Part shown: positions 26,599-34,170 of the stretch, piece by piece
How positions within the stretch are numbered: the first letter of the stretch is position 1
Layout: each line of letters begins with the position of its first letter
Notes under the pieces: generated by a model
The model's database searches: none
What the model was told of the DNA's origin: nothing
What the model saw: the letters and a program-made list of their open reading frames with translations, nothing else
Source: Rickettsiales bacterium
Lineage (GTDB): Bacteria > Pseudomonadota > Alphaproteobacteria > Rickettsiales > JABSSG01
DNA length: 34,170 bases
Direction of reading: 5' to 3'
NCBI GenBank assembly: GCA_013214525.1
Contig: JABSSG010000009.1
Location: 1 to 34,170 of the forward strand
Made by a program: the position numbers and the translations under genes

Positions 26599-28203
26599 AT
26601 GACATTACAACATATTGAAAACTTAAAGAATAGAGAGCTTGCATTAAAACAAGAAAGAAAAAATAAAGAAGAAATTTATACGATCTTGCAAAGTGAGAAT
26701 TTTTTTAATGATTGGATAACTCTTACTATAGATATTGTATGGGACAAGCTTGATTATGATGCAAGCTATGGAGAGCTTAAAGATAAATATTCTTCATATA
26801 ATTATCTGGTTGCTCTTACAAATAAATTTGATCCTATTATTTCAGAACAAAAAGGACAAGGTAAGACTAAGAGTGAAACATATAGTGTAATTCAGGTAAA
26901 TGAAGAATTTAATAAATGGACTGAAGAACTGTCATATATTATATTTGGGGTGCTAGATGGCGTATCTCCTAGAGTGCTTCATGAAACATATGATACTTAT
27001 CAAAACATACATCCATTTATTCTTTTACAGCTTACAGGTGGTTTTAATTTGGTAACACCACTAACGGTGCTTAGCTATGAATCTTTAGTGAATAGTTATA
27101 CGGCACGGTTTCAAGGAAGACCTGAAATAGCTATTACATCTACAGGGAGAATTGCTGTTGTTTGGCATTCTAATTATGAGGATTCACTAAAAGGAGTATA
27201 TTGCCAAATGTTTGATACTAATTTAAAACATGAAGGAATTCAGTTTCAAGTTAATACTTATGAGAGTGGTCTTCAAACTCACCCTTGGATAGATTGTAAT
27301 ATAAATTGTTTTATTGCATGGAGTAGTGATAATCAAGATGGATCTAATAGAGGAATATTTGGACAGATAGTTGATCAAGATGGAAATTTTATAGGAAGTG
27401 AGTTAGCAATCAATACTTATACTCAGAATACACAGCATTATCCTACAGTGTATAATTTAGGTGAAGGTTGGGTTGTTACTTGGAGTAGTCTTAGACAAGA
27501 TAGTTCTGCATGGGGGGTATTTGGACAAATATTTGATTCAAGTGGCAATAAAGTAGGAACAGAATTTCAAGTTAATAATTATGTTCAGTCTATTCAAACA
27601 AATTCTGAGGTCGCTAGTTTTCCTAATGGAAATTTTATTGTTGTTTACCAAAGTGTTGGTCAAGATGGGTCTAGTACTGGAATATTCGCAAGAATATTTA
27701 CCTCAGAGGGTGTTAGTCTAGGTTTAGAATTTTTAGTTAACACAGTTACACAAGGTTCACAACACTCTCCATCAATAGCTATTAATTCGGATGGAAGTTT
27801 TGTTATTACTTGGCGTACTAAAAGTGATCAGTTATTTGCTCAGCGCTTTGATTCAAGTTACAATAAAGTAGGGGATGAATTTCAGGTTAATAGCTATGTC
27901 GCAACTATTAAGAATGATCCTACATTAGCTTTTATGTCAGATAAATATTATTTTGAAACTTGGGGAATTAAGGCAAATGGTAGTTACGCAGTAGTAGGTA
28001 AATTATTTGATCCAGAAGCTCTGACAATTGTTGATGAGTTTCAAGTAAGTGAACATATTGTAAGTAATATTCCTAACCCTAGAACTGTCTGTGGAGATAA
28101 CTATCAATGTTTTACTGTATGGAGAGGTAAGAATGGTTCTAATCATGAGATATATATATCAAAACATGATTTTTCTCCTGTTATAGGGGCTTTGGGAGAA
28201 TAA
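26599..28203 (+). CDS. seven-repeat, probably beta-propeller protein of unknown function
   Basis: A 534-residue protein with no signal peptide or membrane helix. Residues 1-150 or so are helical and charged, including two related segments (EEIYTILQSENFFNDWITL and ETYSVIQVNEEFNKWTEEL). Residues of about 172-525 contain seven repeats of about 50 residues. Each has a V-x-W core: RIAVVW, NCFIAW, GWVVTW, NFIVVY, SFVITW, YYFETW, CFTVW. Between them come QDGS..GIF.Q, a D..GN..G turn and EFQVN.Y..... Such repeats occur in large secreted or calcium-binding bacterial proteins, and seven copies fit a seven-bladed propeller. It is probably a binding or scaffold protein, perhaps an effector; that is inference. 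It has an unusually good promoter and ribosome binding site, and lies among transposon remnants, so it was probably acquired. Confidence 0.7.
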   Translation: MTLQHIENLKNRELALKQERKNKEEIYTILQSENFFNDWITLTIDIVWDKLDYDASYGELKDKYSSYNYLVALTNKFDPIISEQKGQGKTKSETYSVIQVNEEFNKWTEELSYIIFGVLDGVSPRVLHETYDTYQNIHPFILLQLTGGFNLVTPLTVLSYESLVNSYTARFQGRPEIAITSTGRIAVVWHSNYEDSLKGVYCQMFDTNLKHEGIQFQVNTYESGLQTHPWIDCNINCFIAWSSDNQDGSNRGIFGQIVDQDGNFIGSELAINTYTQNTQHYPTVYNLGEGWVVTWSSLRQDSSAWGVFGQIFDSSGNKVGTEFQVNNYVQSIQTNSEVASFPNGNFIVVYQSVGQDGSSTGIFARIFTSEGVSLGLEFLVNTVTQGSQHSPSIAINSDGSFVITWRTKSDQLFAQRFDSSYNKVGDEFQVNSYVATIKNDPTLAFMSDKYYFETWGIKANGSYAVVGKLFDPEALTIVDEFQVSEHIVSNIPNPRTVCGDNYQCFTVWRGKNGSNHEIYISKHDFSPVIGALGE

Positions 28204-28225
28204 TGATGTGTAGTAGAGCATCATT
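28202..28225. terminator. possible bidirectional terminator between convergent genes
   Basis: AATGATG (28202-28208) and CATCATT (28219-28225) form a 7-bp stem with a 10-base loop. The stem overlaps the ends of two convergent genes whose stops are only 17 bases apart. No strong T run follows on either strand. Confidence 0.3.
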
Positions 28226-28817
28226 GTTGTGCTATATGTACTATATGAGTACCTGTAGCATTATTCTGATTATCTACCGCGTCAGCTCCAACATGGCAAG
28301 TATGTCCATAAAAAAAAGATAATGTGCCACCTACATATAGATAATGTGGTGAGTTTGTTATATTTACAGTAACGCCATCTGTGCTTGAGCATCTTGTTTC
28401 CGCTAAAGCAATAGTGCTATCATCTGATTCTAAAACTTTACATTTCGGTATTCCCCATAATGTTCCAGTGCCACAGCTACCTACTGTCGGTTGTTGTATC
28501 CAGATGGATAATGTTTGTCCTATTGGAGCATCTATGGCGACTTTCCCAGATACAGATCCGCCCATATGTGCTACTCCTGACAAAGATTCTTGCATGACAT
28601 TATGTGAGGTATCTAAACTTAAGAAACCAATATATGGTGAAGAAAAACCAGCTACAGTTCCTAGATGTATATCAAAAATTTTATTTAAAGTGATTCCTGA
28701 AGAAAACATTAAATTGGAGTTTAAAGATTTTGTTTCTTCTGAAAATGTAATATTAGATATAAGAAATGAAGTTATAAATGTTATAATAAATGCTAATTTT
28801 TTTGTTATTTTAAACAT
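28221..28817 (-). CDS. small secreted DUF4402-like protein
   Basis: A 198-residue protein. Residues 1-26 form a signal peptide (basic start, hydrophobic core FIITFITSFLISNI, likely cleavage after TFS). The mature part is beta-rich. LNKIFDIHLGTVAG and a late HYLYVGGTLSFF segment resemble the conserved DLdFG and L.vGGtL motifs of DUF4402, a periplasmic or surface family often found near pilus-like genes. Four cysteines (in GSCGTG, PKCKV, ETRCSS, GHTCHV) could form two disulphides. No usher, chaperone or pilus gene is nearby. Secretion is well supported; the family link is from motif resemblance only. It converges with the propeller gene. Confidence 0.6.
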   Translation of the reverse strand: MFKITKKLAFIITFITSFLISNITFSEETKSLNSNLMFSSGITLNKIFDIHLGTVAGFSSPYIGFLSLDTSHNVMQESLSGVAHMGGSVSGKVAIDAPIGQTLSIWIQQPTVGSCGTGTLWGIPKCKVLESDDSTIALAETRCSSTDGVTVNITNSPHYLYVGGTLSFFYGHTCHVGADAVDNQNNATGTHIVHIAQQ

Positions 28818-28888
28818 TTTATTGTATATAGTTAATTAACATAGTACTTTTCAAGTATGACATATAATTATTTACAAACAGTTAATAA

Positions 28889-28990
28889 GGGGCTGTGTGG
28901 AAGAACTGACAGAATGTAAGGTTGGGTAAATATATTAATAATTTCTTTAAATATCTTATATATTTCTACTCTTATGCGGTTCAAAAACAA
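28889..28990 (-). repeat. dispersed repeat, copy 4 (partial, reversed)
   Basis: Read on the - strand it gives TTTTTGAACCGCATAAG, then AAGATATTTAAAG, then ACATTCTGTCAGTTCTTC and ends at CAGCCCC. It matches the 3' half of copy 1 (about 12945-13045) along its length and shares GAACCGCAT with copies 2 and 3. The hairpin part is missing. Confidence 0.65.
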
Positions 28991-29111
28991 CCCTCATATT
29001 TTGGATATAATATTAATCAACTTAAAGAAAGATGACTCTAATAAATTCCCTACATCACTAATAGCAATGCATCTACAGAAATTAGTAATGAAATGTTTCT
29101 TTGCAAAAGTT

Positions 29112-30323
29112 TTATAGCTCTAGTAGCAGTGGCATATTCCCAGCAGTCTCTATGTTGTATTCTATGTGACAAATTGTCTCTTTGCAAGTTTCATCCTCAC
29201 ACATAGAACGCGTTGTTATTCTTTCTAGATTGCCTTTGGCATTTACAAAAATATCTTTATACAATATACCTTGATCTATTATAGCCAAACATGTGCCAAA
29301 GAAATTTTGTGGGCTTTCTTCGATATGACATTGATTGTTATATTGATCATGACAAGGCACAGTTATGAAAAAAGGATCTGCTGAGAACATATCACAATCA
29401 TCATCAGTATCCTTTGTAAATGCATTGACGATCTCTGCTACAGCTTGCATTATAAGAGCAAAATTTTTAGGATTAGCCAATTCATGTTTGATGTTATATG
29501 CGTACCTACCTGCAACATCATCGTTAGATAATAATTGGAAATCTAGAAAAAATTTTAAGTAAGGAGTTTGAATGCCAACCGCCTGCACAATTTTATTAAT
29601 ATGAGTAAAGCAGTTTTCAACATTTTCATTATCGCCTGGTGTAGGACTATAGTTTATTTGACGATCCAAACATTTATTGTGAGTGTCTTCAATGGCATCA
29701 TAAGCTAATTGATACTGGTAATTTGAAATTTTAAATCTCATACTATATTCTCCTAGCATGGGCTTCTTAACACCATCATTAAATTGTTCTGTGTAAATGT
29801 AGGAATGATCACCAGAGAATAATCCTGGCATGCCCTCATGAATTACTATTCCATTATCTCCATTATGTTCAAGTTTACATCCATCTGTCTGCGTACTGAA
29901 GATAGAATTAAATACATGAACTAAACCATATGAAAATCCATTATTATCCTCTTCATTATAACTTTCTGGATACAAATCGCCATAAATGTGATGAGTTTGA
30001 TTTGATAATATAGCAAAGAAATGTCCTCCTCCCTTGTCTAACACAACTGTAAGCTCGCTTGTGAGAGGATTAGAATCCTTTTTTATTAATCCTTCTTGAG
30101 AAGCTTTATTTATTAGGTCATAGATACCAACACCTTGAAACAATACAGGCATATCATTATTAGTAAGCATTACAGTTCCTATATAATCATGCTGAGCTGC
30201 ATGTAATGGTATATCACCGTAATCAATAGGAAATGATGATAATGCAATTGTATGAAACTCTTCTTTTGGAATAAAATAAAGTGGTTTGTTTGATTTAGGA
30301 TCAAATTTGGTATAATTTTTCAT
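29112..30323 (-). CDS. protein of unknown function, 403 residues, possibly a permuted papain-like enzyme
   Basis: No signal peptide or membrane helix. The N-terminus reads MKNYTKFDPKSNKPLYFIPK. Two segments stand out. One is GGGHFFAILSNQTHHIYGDL at about residues 98-117. The other is NVENCFTHINKIVQAVGI at about 234-251, which resembles the N-C-x-x-F...aGI cysteine motif of circularly permuted NlpC/P60- or papain-like families, where the histidine precedes the cysteine. The C-terminal 90 residues carry several cysteines (DDDCDMF, VPCHDQ, NQCHIEE, CEDETCKETICH) that could bind metal or form disulphides. I do not recognise a named family. It stands alone between the DUF4402-like gene and the second Tn3-type transposon, and may be cargo of the mobile region or an effector. 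Confidence 0.55.
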   Translation of the reverse strand: MKNYTKFDPKSNKPLYFIPKEEFHTIALSSFPIDYGDIPLHAAQHDYIGTVMLTNNDMPVLFQGVGIYDLINKASQEGLIKKDSNPLTSELTVVLDKGGGHFFAILSNQTHHIYGDLYPESYNEEDNNGFSYGLVHVFNSIFSTQTDGCKLEHNGDNGIVIHEGMPGLFSGDHSYIYTEQFNDGVKKPMLGEYSMRFKISNYQYQLAYDAIEDTHNKCLDRQINYSPTPGDNENVENCFTHINKIVQAVGIQTPYLKFFLDFQLLSNDDVAGRYAYNIKHELANPKNFALIMQAVAEIVNAFTKDTDDDCDMFSADPFFITVPCHDQYNNQCHIEESPQNFFGTCLAIIDQGILYKDIFVNAKGNLERITTRSMCEDETCKETICHIEYNIETAGNMPLLLEL

Positions 30324-30711
30324 AATAAATTTTAGAACTATCAGTAAATATTAAGGATATATCTACCATAAGCAATGCACTAGGTCAACCCTAAAAGTAA
30401 AAATTTATTAATATTTATGACAAAAAGCAGGATATATCGTAATAGATGTCTCTACTTTTATAGAGAAATAAATAGCCCAAAGTGTTTTATGTGCTAGCTA
30501 TATAAGTGTTTCATTGCTTTTTAACAAGTGAATATTTTTAAAGTCTTCTAAGTGTCTGATATTGTTGATGATCGTCTTATTACATTTGGGAGACCTTTAT
30601 TTTAAGAACTGTAATTTAGTTTCTTTATCTTAAAAATAATTTTTTTGTATTAAGGTTGGATATATTCTTTACAATGCTTTTATATAGTTAATAATATTTA
30701 AGTTTTTGTAA
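30324..30711. other. 388-base intergenic region before the second Tn3-type transposase
   Basis: AT-rich, without a gene. A possible promoter for the transposase is at 30668-30697. A terminal inverted repeat of the transposon is expected here, but I could not identify one: there is no GGGG start, and the right end lies outside the window, so the ends cannot be compared. Confidence 0.55.
30668..30697 (+). promoter_or_regulatory. possible promoter of the second tnpA
   Basis: TTTACA (30668-30673) and TAATAT (30692-30697) are separated by 18 bases. The pair ends 14 bases before the ATG at 30712. Moderate match in very AT-rich sequence. Confidence 0.35.
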
Positions 30712-33700
30712 ATGAGCAAAAGAGAAGTAACCTTACTTTCTAAACGAGAGATTTCTGATATTTACGATGTTCCTGAGTTTAATGCTTTAGAGAAAGAACT
30801 TTATTTTAGACTTAGTGTGTCTGAGCAAGAAATGCTCGACAGCTTGTATAAAACTACACTTAAAATATTTTTTATATTACAGTTAGGTTATTTTAAAGCT
30901 AAACACAAGTTTTTTCAGATTAAAATATCAGAAGCTCGATCTGATATTGATTATATAGTTAGTCAGTATTTTAGTGGCACAGATGAATCACTAGGAAGTA
31001 TAAACAGAGAGCGAATCCATAATCAAAAACGTATGATTTTAGAGCATTTTAAATATAGGGAATGCCTAGAGGATGTAGAGGATGAACTAAAAGAGCAGTA
31101 TTTATCAATAATGAGACGCTCGCCTAAACCACGCAATGTTATCCGAGAGTTGATTACTTATTGTGATGCTCAAAAAATTTTGTTGCCAAGCTACCGCAAA
31201 TTACAAGATTTATATACCGAAACATTCCGAAAAGAGTTGCGTAGAATCTCAAATCTTATAGAAAAATTTCCCTCTGAAATCAGTATTCAATTAGACGATT
31301 TAATTTCAAATGATGAAGGTATTTTATCATTAAATGATGTTAGATATGATCAAAGAGATTTTACGTATACCGAGATAGCTAAAGAAGTAGAAAAAGTTTC
31401 TTCACTTTGTAAAATTTATGAATTTTGCAAAAATCAAATGCCAGAATTAAAGTTATCAGTAAATGCTATCAGATATTACAGTAATAATGTTGAGCAGTAC
31501 CCTATATCTAGGTTACGTAAAATGTCTAAAGTCCAACGATATTTACATACATTATGTTACATTTACACTAGGTATCAGGTTTTTGTAGATAATTTGATTA
31601 CAAGTTTTATGCATCATGTGATTTTACTAGAAGATGCAGCAAAAGATTATGTTGATACAGAATTCACAGTGCAACTGACTAATATAATAAAGAGGTATCC
31701 GAAATTAGGTGAATTTTTCAGATGGTTTCCGCAACAAGAATCTAAAAAGTTCAATAAAGATCAGTTTTATAAAGAAGCATATGAAATTGTTGAAAAAGAT
31801 GATTTTGACAAATTGGCTAATTTTTTTGCTAAATCAGAATCTGATTATAAAGCTGCAAAATGGAAACACATAGAACGGTTTTCTCGTTCTATAGCTTTGT
31901 ATTTAAGACCTATTATTTTAGTTGTTGATTTTAAGCACTACTGTGCCAATAACCAAATTATGCCGTTAATAAAACTTATAAAAGACCACTATTTATCTGG
32001 TAAGAATCCAAAAAAGCTGAAAGTTCCAGATGCATTAGGATTTAATGTCCCTGCTTTTAATTACTTAAAAAGTAATCCTTCAGATCAAAGTTTGAATCCA
32101 CATCTTTTTGAATTTTATGTTTATAAAAAGCTTTATCATCACTTATATCGTGGTAGAGCATTTTGCAATGATAGTATTTCCTATTGTGATATAGATGTAG
32201 ACTTAATTGCCGAAGATGAAGCTGAAGAAGCTTTAAAAATAGCTGAACAGTATGGATATACTAAAATCCCAATATATTGTGGAGATCATCTAGATAAGAA
32301 ACTTAAAGAGCTTACTCAGGCTTGGAAGAATCTTTATCAAAATATCGATACTAATCTAGGCATTATCATTACCAAAAATAAAGATGGTTCTATAAAATGG
32401 AGGCTAAATTATGATTCGAGCAAAAAATTAGATGATTCATTTTTTAAAAATTTATCAAAACTAGATATCGCAGATATATTTATCTACCTCAATCGCACAA
32501 TGAATATCTTTGAGGGCTTTGAGCATATTAAAGGACGATACATAAAGAGAACAAAGCCAACTGATATAAATATAATAGCTTGCATATTATCTGAGGCATT
32601 TGGTTTTGGTATTAAAAAGATGTCTGAGATGTCAGATCTTAAATTTACTGCATTGCGTACTACCAAAGAAGATTTTGTTAGGTGTGATACTTTAGATAGA
32701 GCTAATGACATAATATTAAACAAGATTAATGAGCTTCCAATTTTTAAAGCATGGAATCTTCTTGATGATAAATTGCTTGCAGATATTGATGGTCAAAAAG
32801 CTTCTACTAAAATTGATACTGTTCAATCTAGATATTCTAAAAAATATCTAGGAAAGGGCAAAGGTTTATCGATATTATCATTAATAGTAAATTTTGTTGC
32901 AGCATCTGTTAAGAATATTGGTCTTAATGAATATGAGGGTCACCACTTATATGACATGATTTATGATAATGAATCTGATATAAAAATTGATGCGGTTACT
33001 GGTGATAATCATACTCTTAATCAACTTAATTTTATTGCCCTTGATGCAATAGATGTTGATTTTATTCCAAGCATCAAAAACATTAAAGCAACTGCAAGTG
33101 AATTGTATTCAAGTGATGATATAAGCAATTACAACGGATTGATAAAACCTGTTGGTCAGATAAAAGTAGAAAAAATTAAGAATGAAAAAAAGCAAATAAT
33201 AAGAGTTCTACTTTCTTTGATTATGCAAAAAAACACTCAGAGTACAATTATTAGAAAATTGAATTCTCACTCTAGGTATGCATCTCTGAGAGCAGGATTG
33301 ATTGAGTATACTAGGATATTGAAATCAATACATGTCTTGAATTTAATTGATAATATGCCTCTACGTAAGGCAATAAGAACTGCTAGAAATCGTACTGAAG
33401 CATATCATCAACTGCAGAATCTAATCAGAAAAATATACTACGGAGTTTTTAAAGGAAAACGTATAGTGGATCACAAAGTTAGTACTCAAGCAGTTAGGCT
33501 AGTAACAAATACTGCGGTTGCATATAATGCTATGATTCTCAATAAACTTTATTTAAAAATATTAGAATTAGGTTACAGCAAAAAAGATATAGGAAAATTC
33601 TTAAGAATATCTCCTACTGCATGGATTCACATAACTTTTACAGGTAAATATAAATTTGATGGTAAGGAAGTACAAATTAATCTGAATGAGATTGTAAATG

Positions 33701-33771
33701 CTTTAGAAAAAGAATTGGAGTGTATGGGAGTTCAGAAAAAACTCCTCTCAAAAAAGACCATGAACAAATGA
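30712..33771 (+). CDS. tnpA: Tn3-family transposase TnpA (second lineage)
   Basis: A 1019-residue Tn3-type transposase beginning MSKREVTLLSKREISDIYDV. The N-terminal DUF4158-like region (FNALEKELYFRLSVSEQE) is followed by a helical middle and a C-terminal catalytic region. Candidate catalytic residues are Asp in LLADIDGQKAS, Asp in DAVTGDNHTLNQLNF and Glu in NRTEAYHQLQNLIRKIYYG. No internal stop; length is normal. It is only distantly similar to the TnpA at 20199-23180. It converges with a serine resolvase gene whose stop is four bases after its own, so this element uses TnpR-type resolution. Confidence 0.92.
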   Translation: MSKREVTLLSKREISDIYDVPEFNALEKELYFRLSVSEQEMLDSLYKTTLKIFFILQLGYFKAKHKFFQIKISEARSDIDYIVSQYFSGTDESLGSINRERIHNQKRMILEHFKYRECLEDVEDELKEQYLSIMRRSPKPRNVIRELITYCDAQKILLPSYRKLQDLYTETFRKELRRISNLIEKFPSEISIQLDDLISNDEGILSLNDVRYDQRDFTYTEIAKEVEKVSSLCKIYEFCKNQMPELKLSVNAIRYYSNNVEQYPISRLRKMSKVQRYLHTLCYIYTRYQVFVDNLITSFMHHVILLEDAAKDYVDTEFTVQLTNIIKRYPKLGEFFRWFPQQESKKFNKDQFYKEAYEIVEKDDFDKLANFFAKSESDYKAAKWKHIERFSRSIALYLRPIILVVDFKHYCANNQIMPLIKLIKDHYLSGKNPKKLKVPDALGFNVPAFNYLKSNPSDQSLNPHLFEFYVYKKLYHHLYRGRAFCNDSISYCDIDVDLIAEDEAEEALKIAEQYGYTKIPIYCGDHLDKKLKELTQAWKNLYQNIDTNLGIIITKNKDGSIKWRLNYDSSKKLDDSFFKNLSKLDIADIFIYLNRTMNIFEGFEHIKGRYIKRTKPTDINIIACILSEAFGFGIKKMSEMSDLKFTALRTTKEDFVRCDTLDRANDIILNKINELPIFKAWNLLDDKLLADIDGQKASTKIDTVQSRYSKKYLGKGKGLSILSLIVNFVAASVKNIGLNEYEGHHLYDMIYDNESDIKIDAVTGDNHTLNQLNFIALDAIDVDFIPSIKNIKATASELYSSDDISNYNGLIKPVGQIKVEKIKNEKKQIIRVLLSLIMQKNTQSTIIRKLNSHSRYASLRAGLIEYTRILKSIHVLNLIDNMPLRKAIRTARNRTEAYHQLQNLIRKIYYGVFKGKRIVDHKVSTQAVRLVTNTAVAYNAMILNKLYLKILELGYSKKDIGKFLRISPTAWIHITFTGKYKFDGKEVQINLNEIVNALEKELECMGVQKKLLSKKTMNK

Positions 33772-33775
33772 AATT

Positions 33776-34170
33776 TTACTTAACAGTAAGTGGTATCTGA
33801 ATTTGATTGCCTTTGACTTCTTTTGTCAGATTTACATTTCTGTGTTTCAGATAAGAGTACAAAGTAGTTTTTGAAATATTTAGTTGTTTAGCAATCTGCC
33901 TTGTTGAGAGCTTCTCCTCTTTATATAAAGTTTCTGCTGCATAAGCTTTTTCTTTTGCAGATTGAGATAACCCTTTTGGTCTTCCGCCTTTTCGTCCTCT
34001 TGCTCGTGCAGCAGTAAGTCCTGCTTGGGTACGCATTATAATTAAATCTCTTTCAAATTCAGCAAGGGAAGCAAAAATATTAAATGCAAAATTACCTTGA
34101 GGGGTTGTAGTATCAATTGGATCATTCAAACTTATAATGCCAACTTGTTTACTTAACAGATCGTTTACCA
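33776..34170 (-). CDS. tnpR: serine recombinase (TnpR/invertase type), C-terminal part; 5' end outside the window
   Basis: The frame is open to the right edge. It reads VNDLLSKQVGIISLNDPIDT, then TPQGNFAFNIFASLAEFERD and LIIMRTQAGLTAARARGRKG, the E-helix and linker of resolvase/invertase proteins. A C-terminal helix-turn-helix follows (STRQIAKQLNISKTTLYSYL). The catalytic serine and most of the N-terminal domain lie beyond the window. Resolvases of this type resolve Tn3 cointegrates at a res site. The tail after the helix-turn-helix (KHRNVNLTKEVKG...) is slightly longer than in Tn3 TnpR. It most likely belongs to the same transposon as the adjacent tnpA. Confidence 0.9.
   Translation of the reverse strand, partial: VNDLLSKQVGIISLNDPIDTTTPQGNFAFNIFASLAEFERDLIIMRTQAGLTAARARGRKGGRPKGLSQSAKEKAYAAETLYKEEKLSTRQIAKQLNISKTTLYSYLKHRNVNLTKEVKGNQIQIPLTVK

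Noticed and set aside
28381..28839. 152-codon frame on the + strand
   Set aside because: It lies antisense to the DUF4402-like gene, which has a signal peptide and family-like motifs; the + frame has none.
28889..28920. GGGGCTGTGTGG as a Tn3-type or other insertion-sequence end
   Set aside because: It aligns with the tail of dispersed repeat copy 1, so it is better explained as repeat copy 4; no inverted partner was found.
30590..30630. GGGAGACC segment as left terminal repeat of the second Tn3-type transposon
   Set aside because: It lacks the GGGG start and no inverted partner is available inside the window, so there is no positive evidence.

Overview
The window looks like chromosome of an AT-rich, host-associated alphaproteobacterium of the order Rickettsiales. 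This rests on the base composition, on a very large VirB6/TrbL-type secretion protein with an extracytoplasmic head, on an AmpG-like transporter, on the compact tpiA-secG-pyrG-kdsA run, and on the heavy load of transposons and broken insertion sequences. kdsA implies that Kdo-containing lipopolysaccharide is made. I cannot name genus or species from the sequence alone.

Layout. Bases 1-12330 are mostly housekeeping: a truncated comM-like gene at the left edge, miaB, an APC-type amino acid permease whose reading frame breaks in a nine-base homopolymer, an AmpG-like transporter, a VirB6-family gene of about 1170 codons, and tpiA-secG-pyrG-kdsA on the + strand. A gene-poor gap (12331-13186) holds the first copy of a dispersed repeat. 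It is followed by a two-gene unit, a cupin-like protein and a Gfo/Idh/MocA oxidoreductase, bracketed by two direct copies of that repeat.

Bases 15026-19223 hold a complete type III restriction-modification pair (mod, res) on the - strand. Next is a complete Tn3-family transposon of 4001 bp (19429-23429) with perfect 42-bp terminal inverted repeats, a TnpA and a tyrosine recombinase (TnpI type), but no 5-bp target duplication. Just outside its right end lies a 180-bp cluster of nine copies of TGTATTACA in both orientations with no gene of its own, followed by another copy of the dispersed repeat.

Bases 23880-26351 are an insertion-sequence graveyard: an apparently intact IS30-family element joined to an IS256-family transposase remnant, a gap with a 51-bp palindrome carrying DnaA-box-like sequences, and an IS6-family transposase pseudogene. 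Bases 26599-30323 carry three genes that may be accessory cargo: a seven-repeat, probably beta-propeller protein with unusually good expression signals, a small secreted DUF4402-like protein, and a 403-residue protein of unknown function. The window ends in a second, different Tn3-family transposon (TnpA plus a convergent serine resolvase cut by the right edge).

The least explained signals are the orphan TGTATTACA cluster, the repeat family that marks module borders, the duplicated cysteine-rich head of the VirB6 protein, the slippage-prone permease and the propeller/DUF4402/403-residue gene group.
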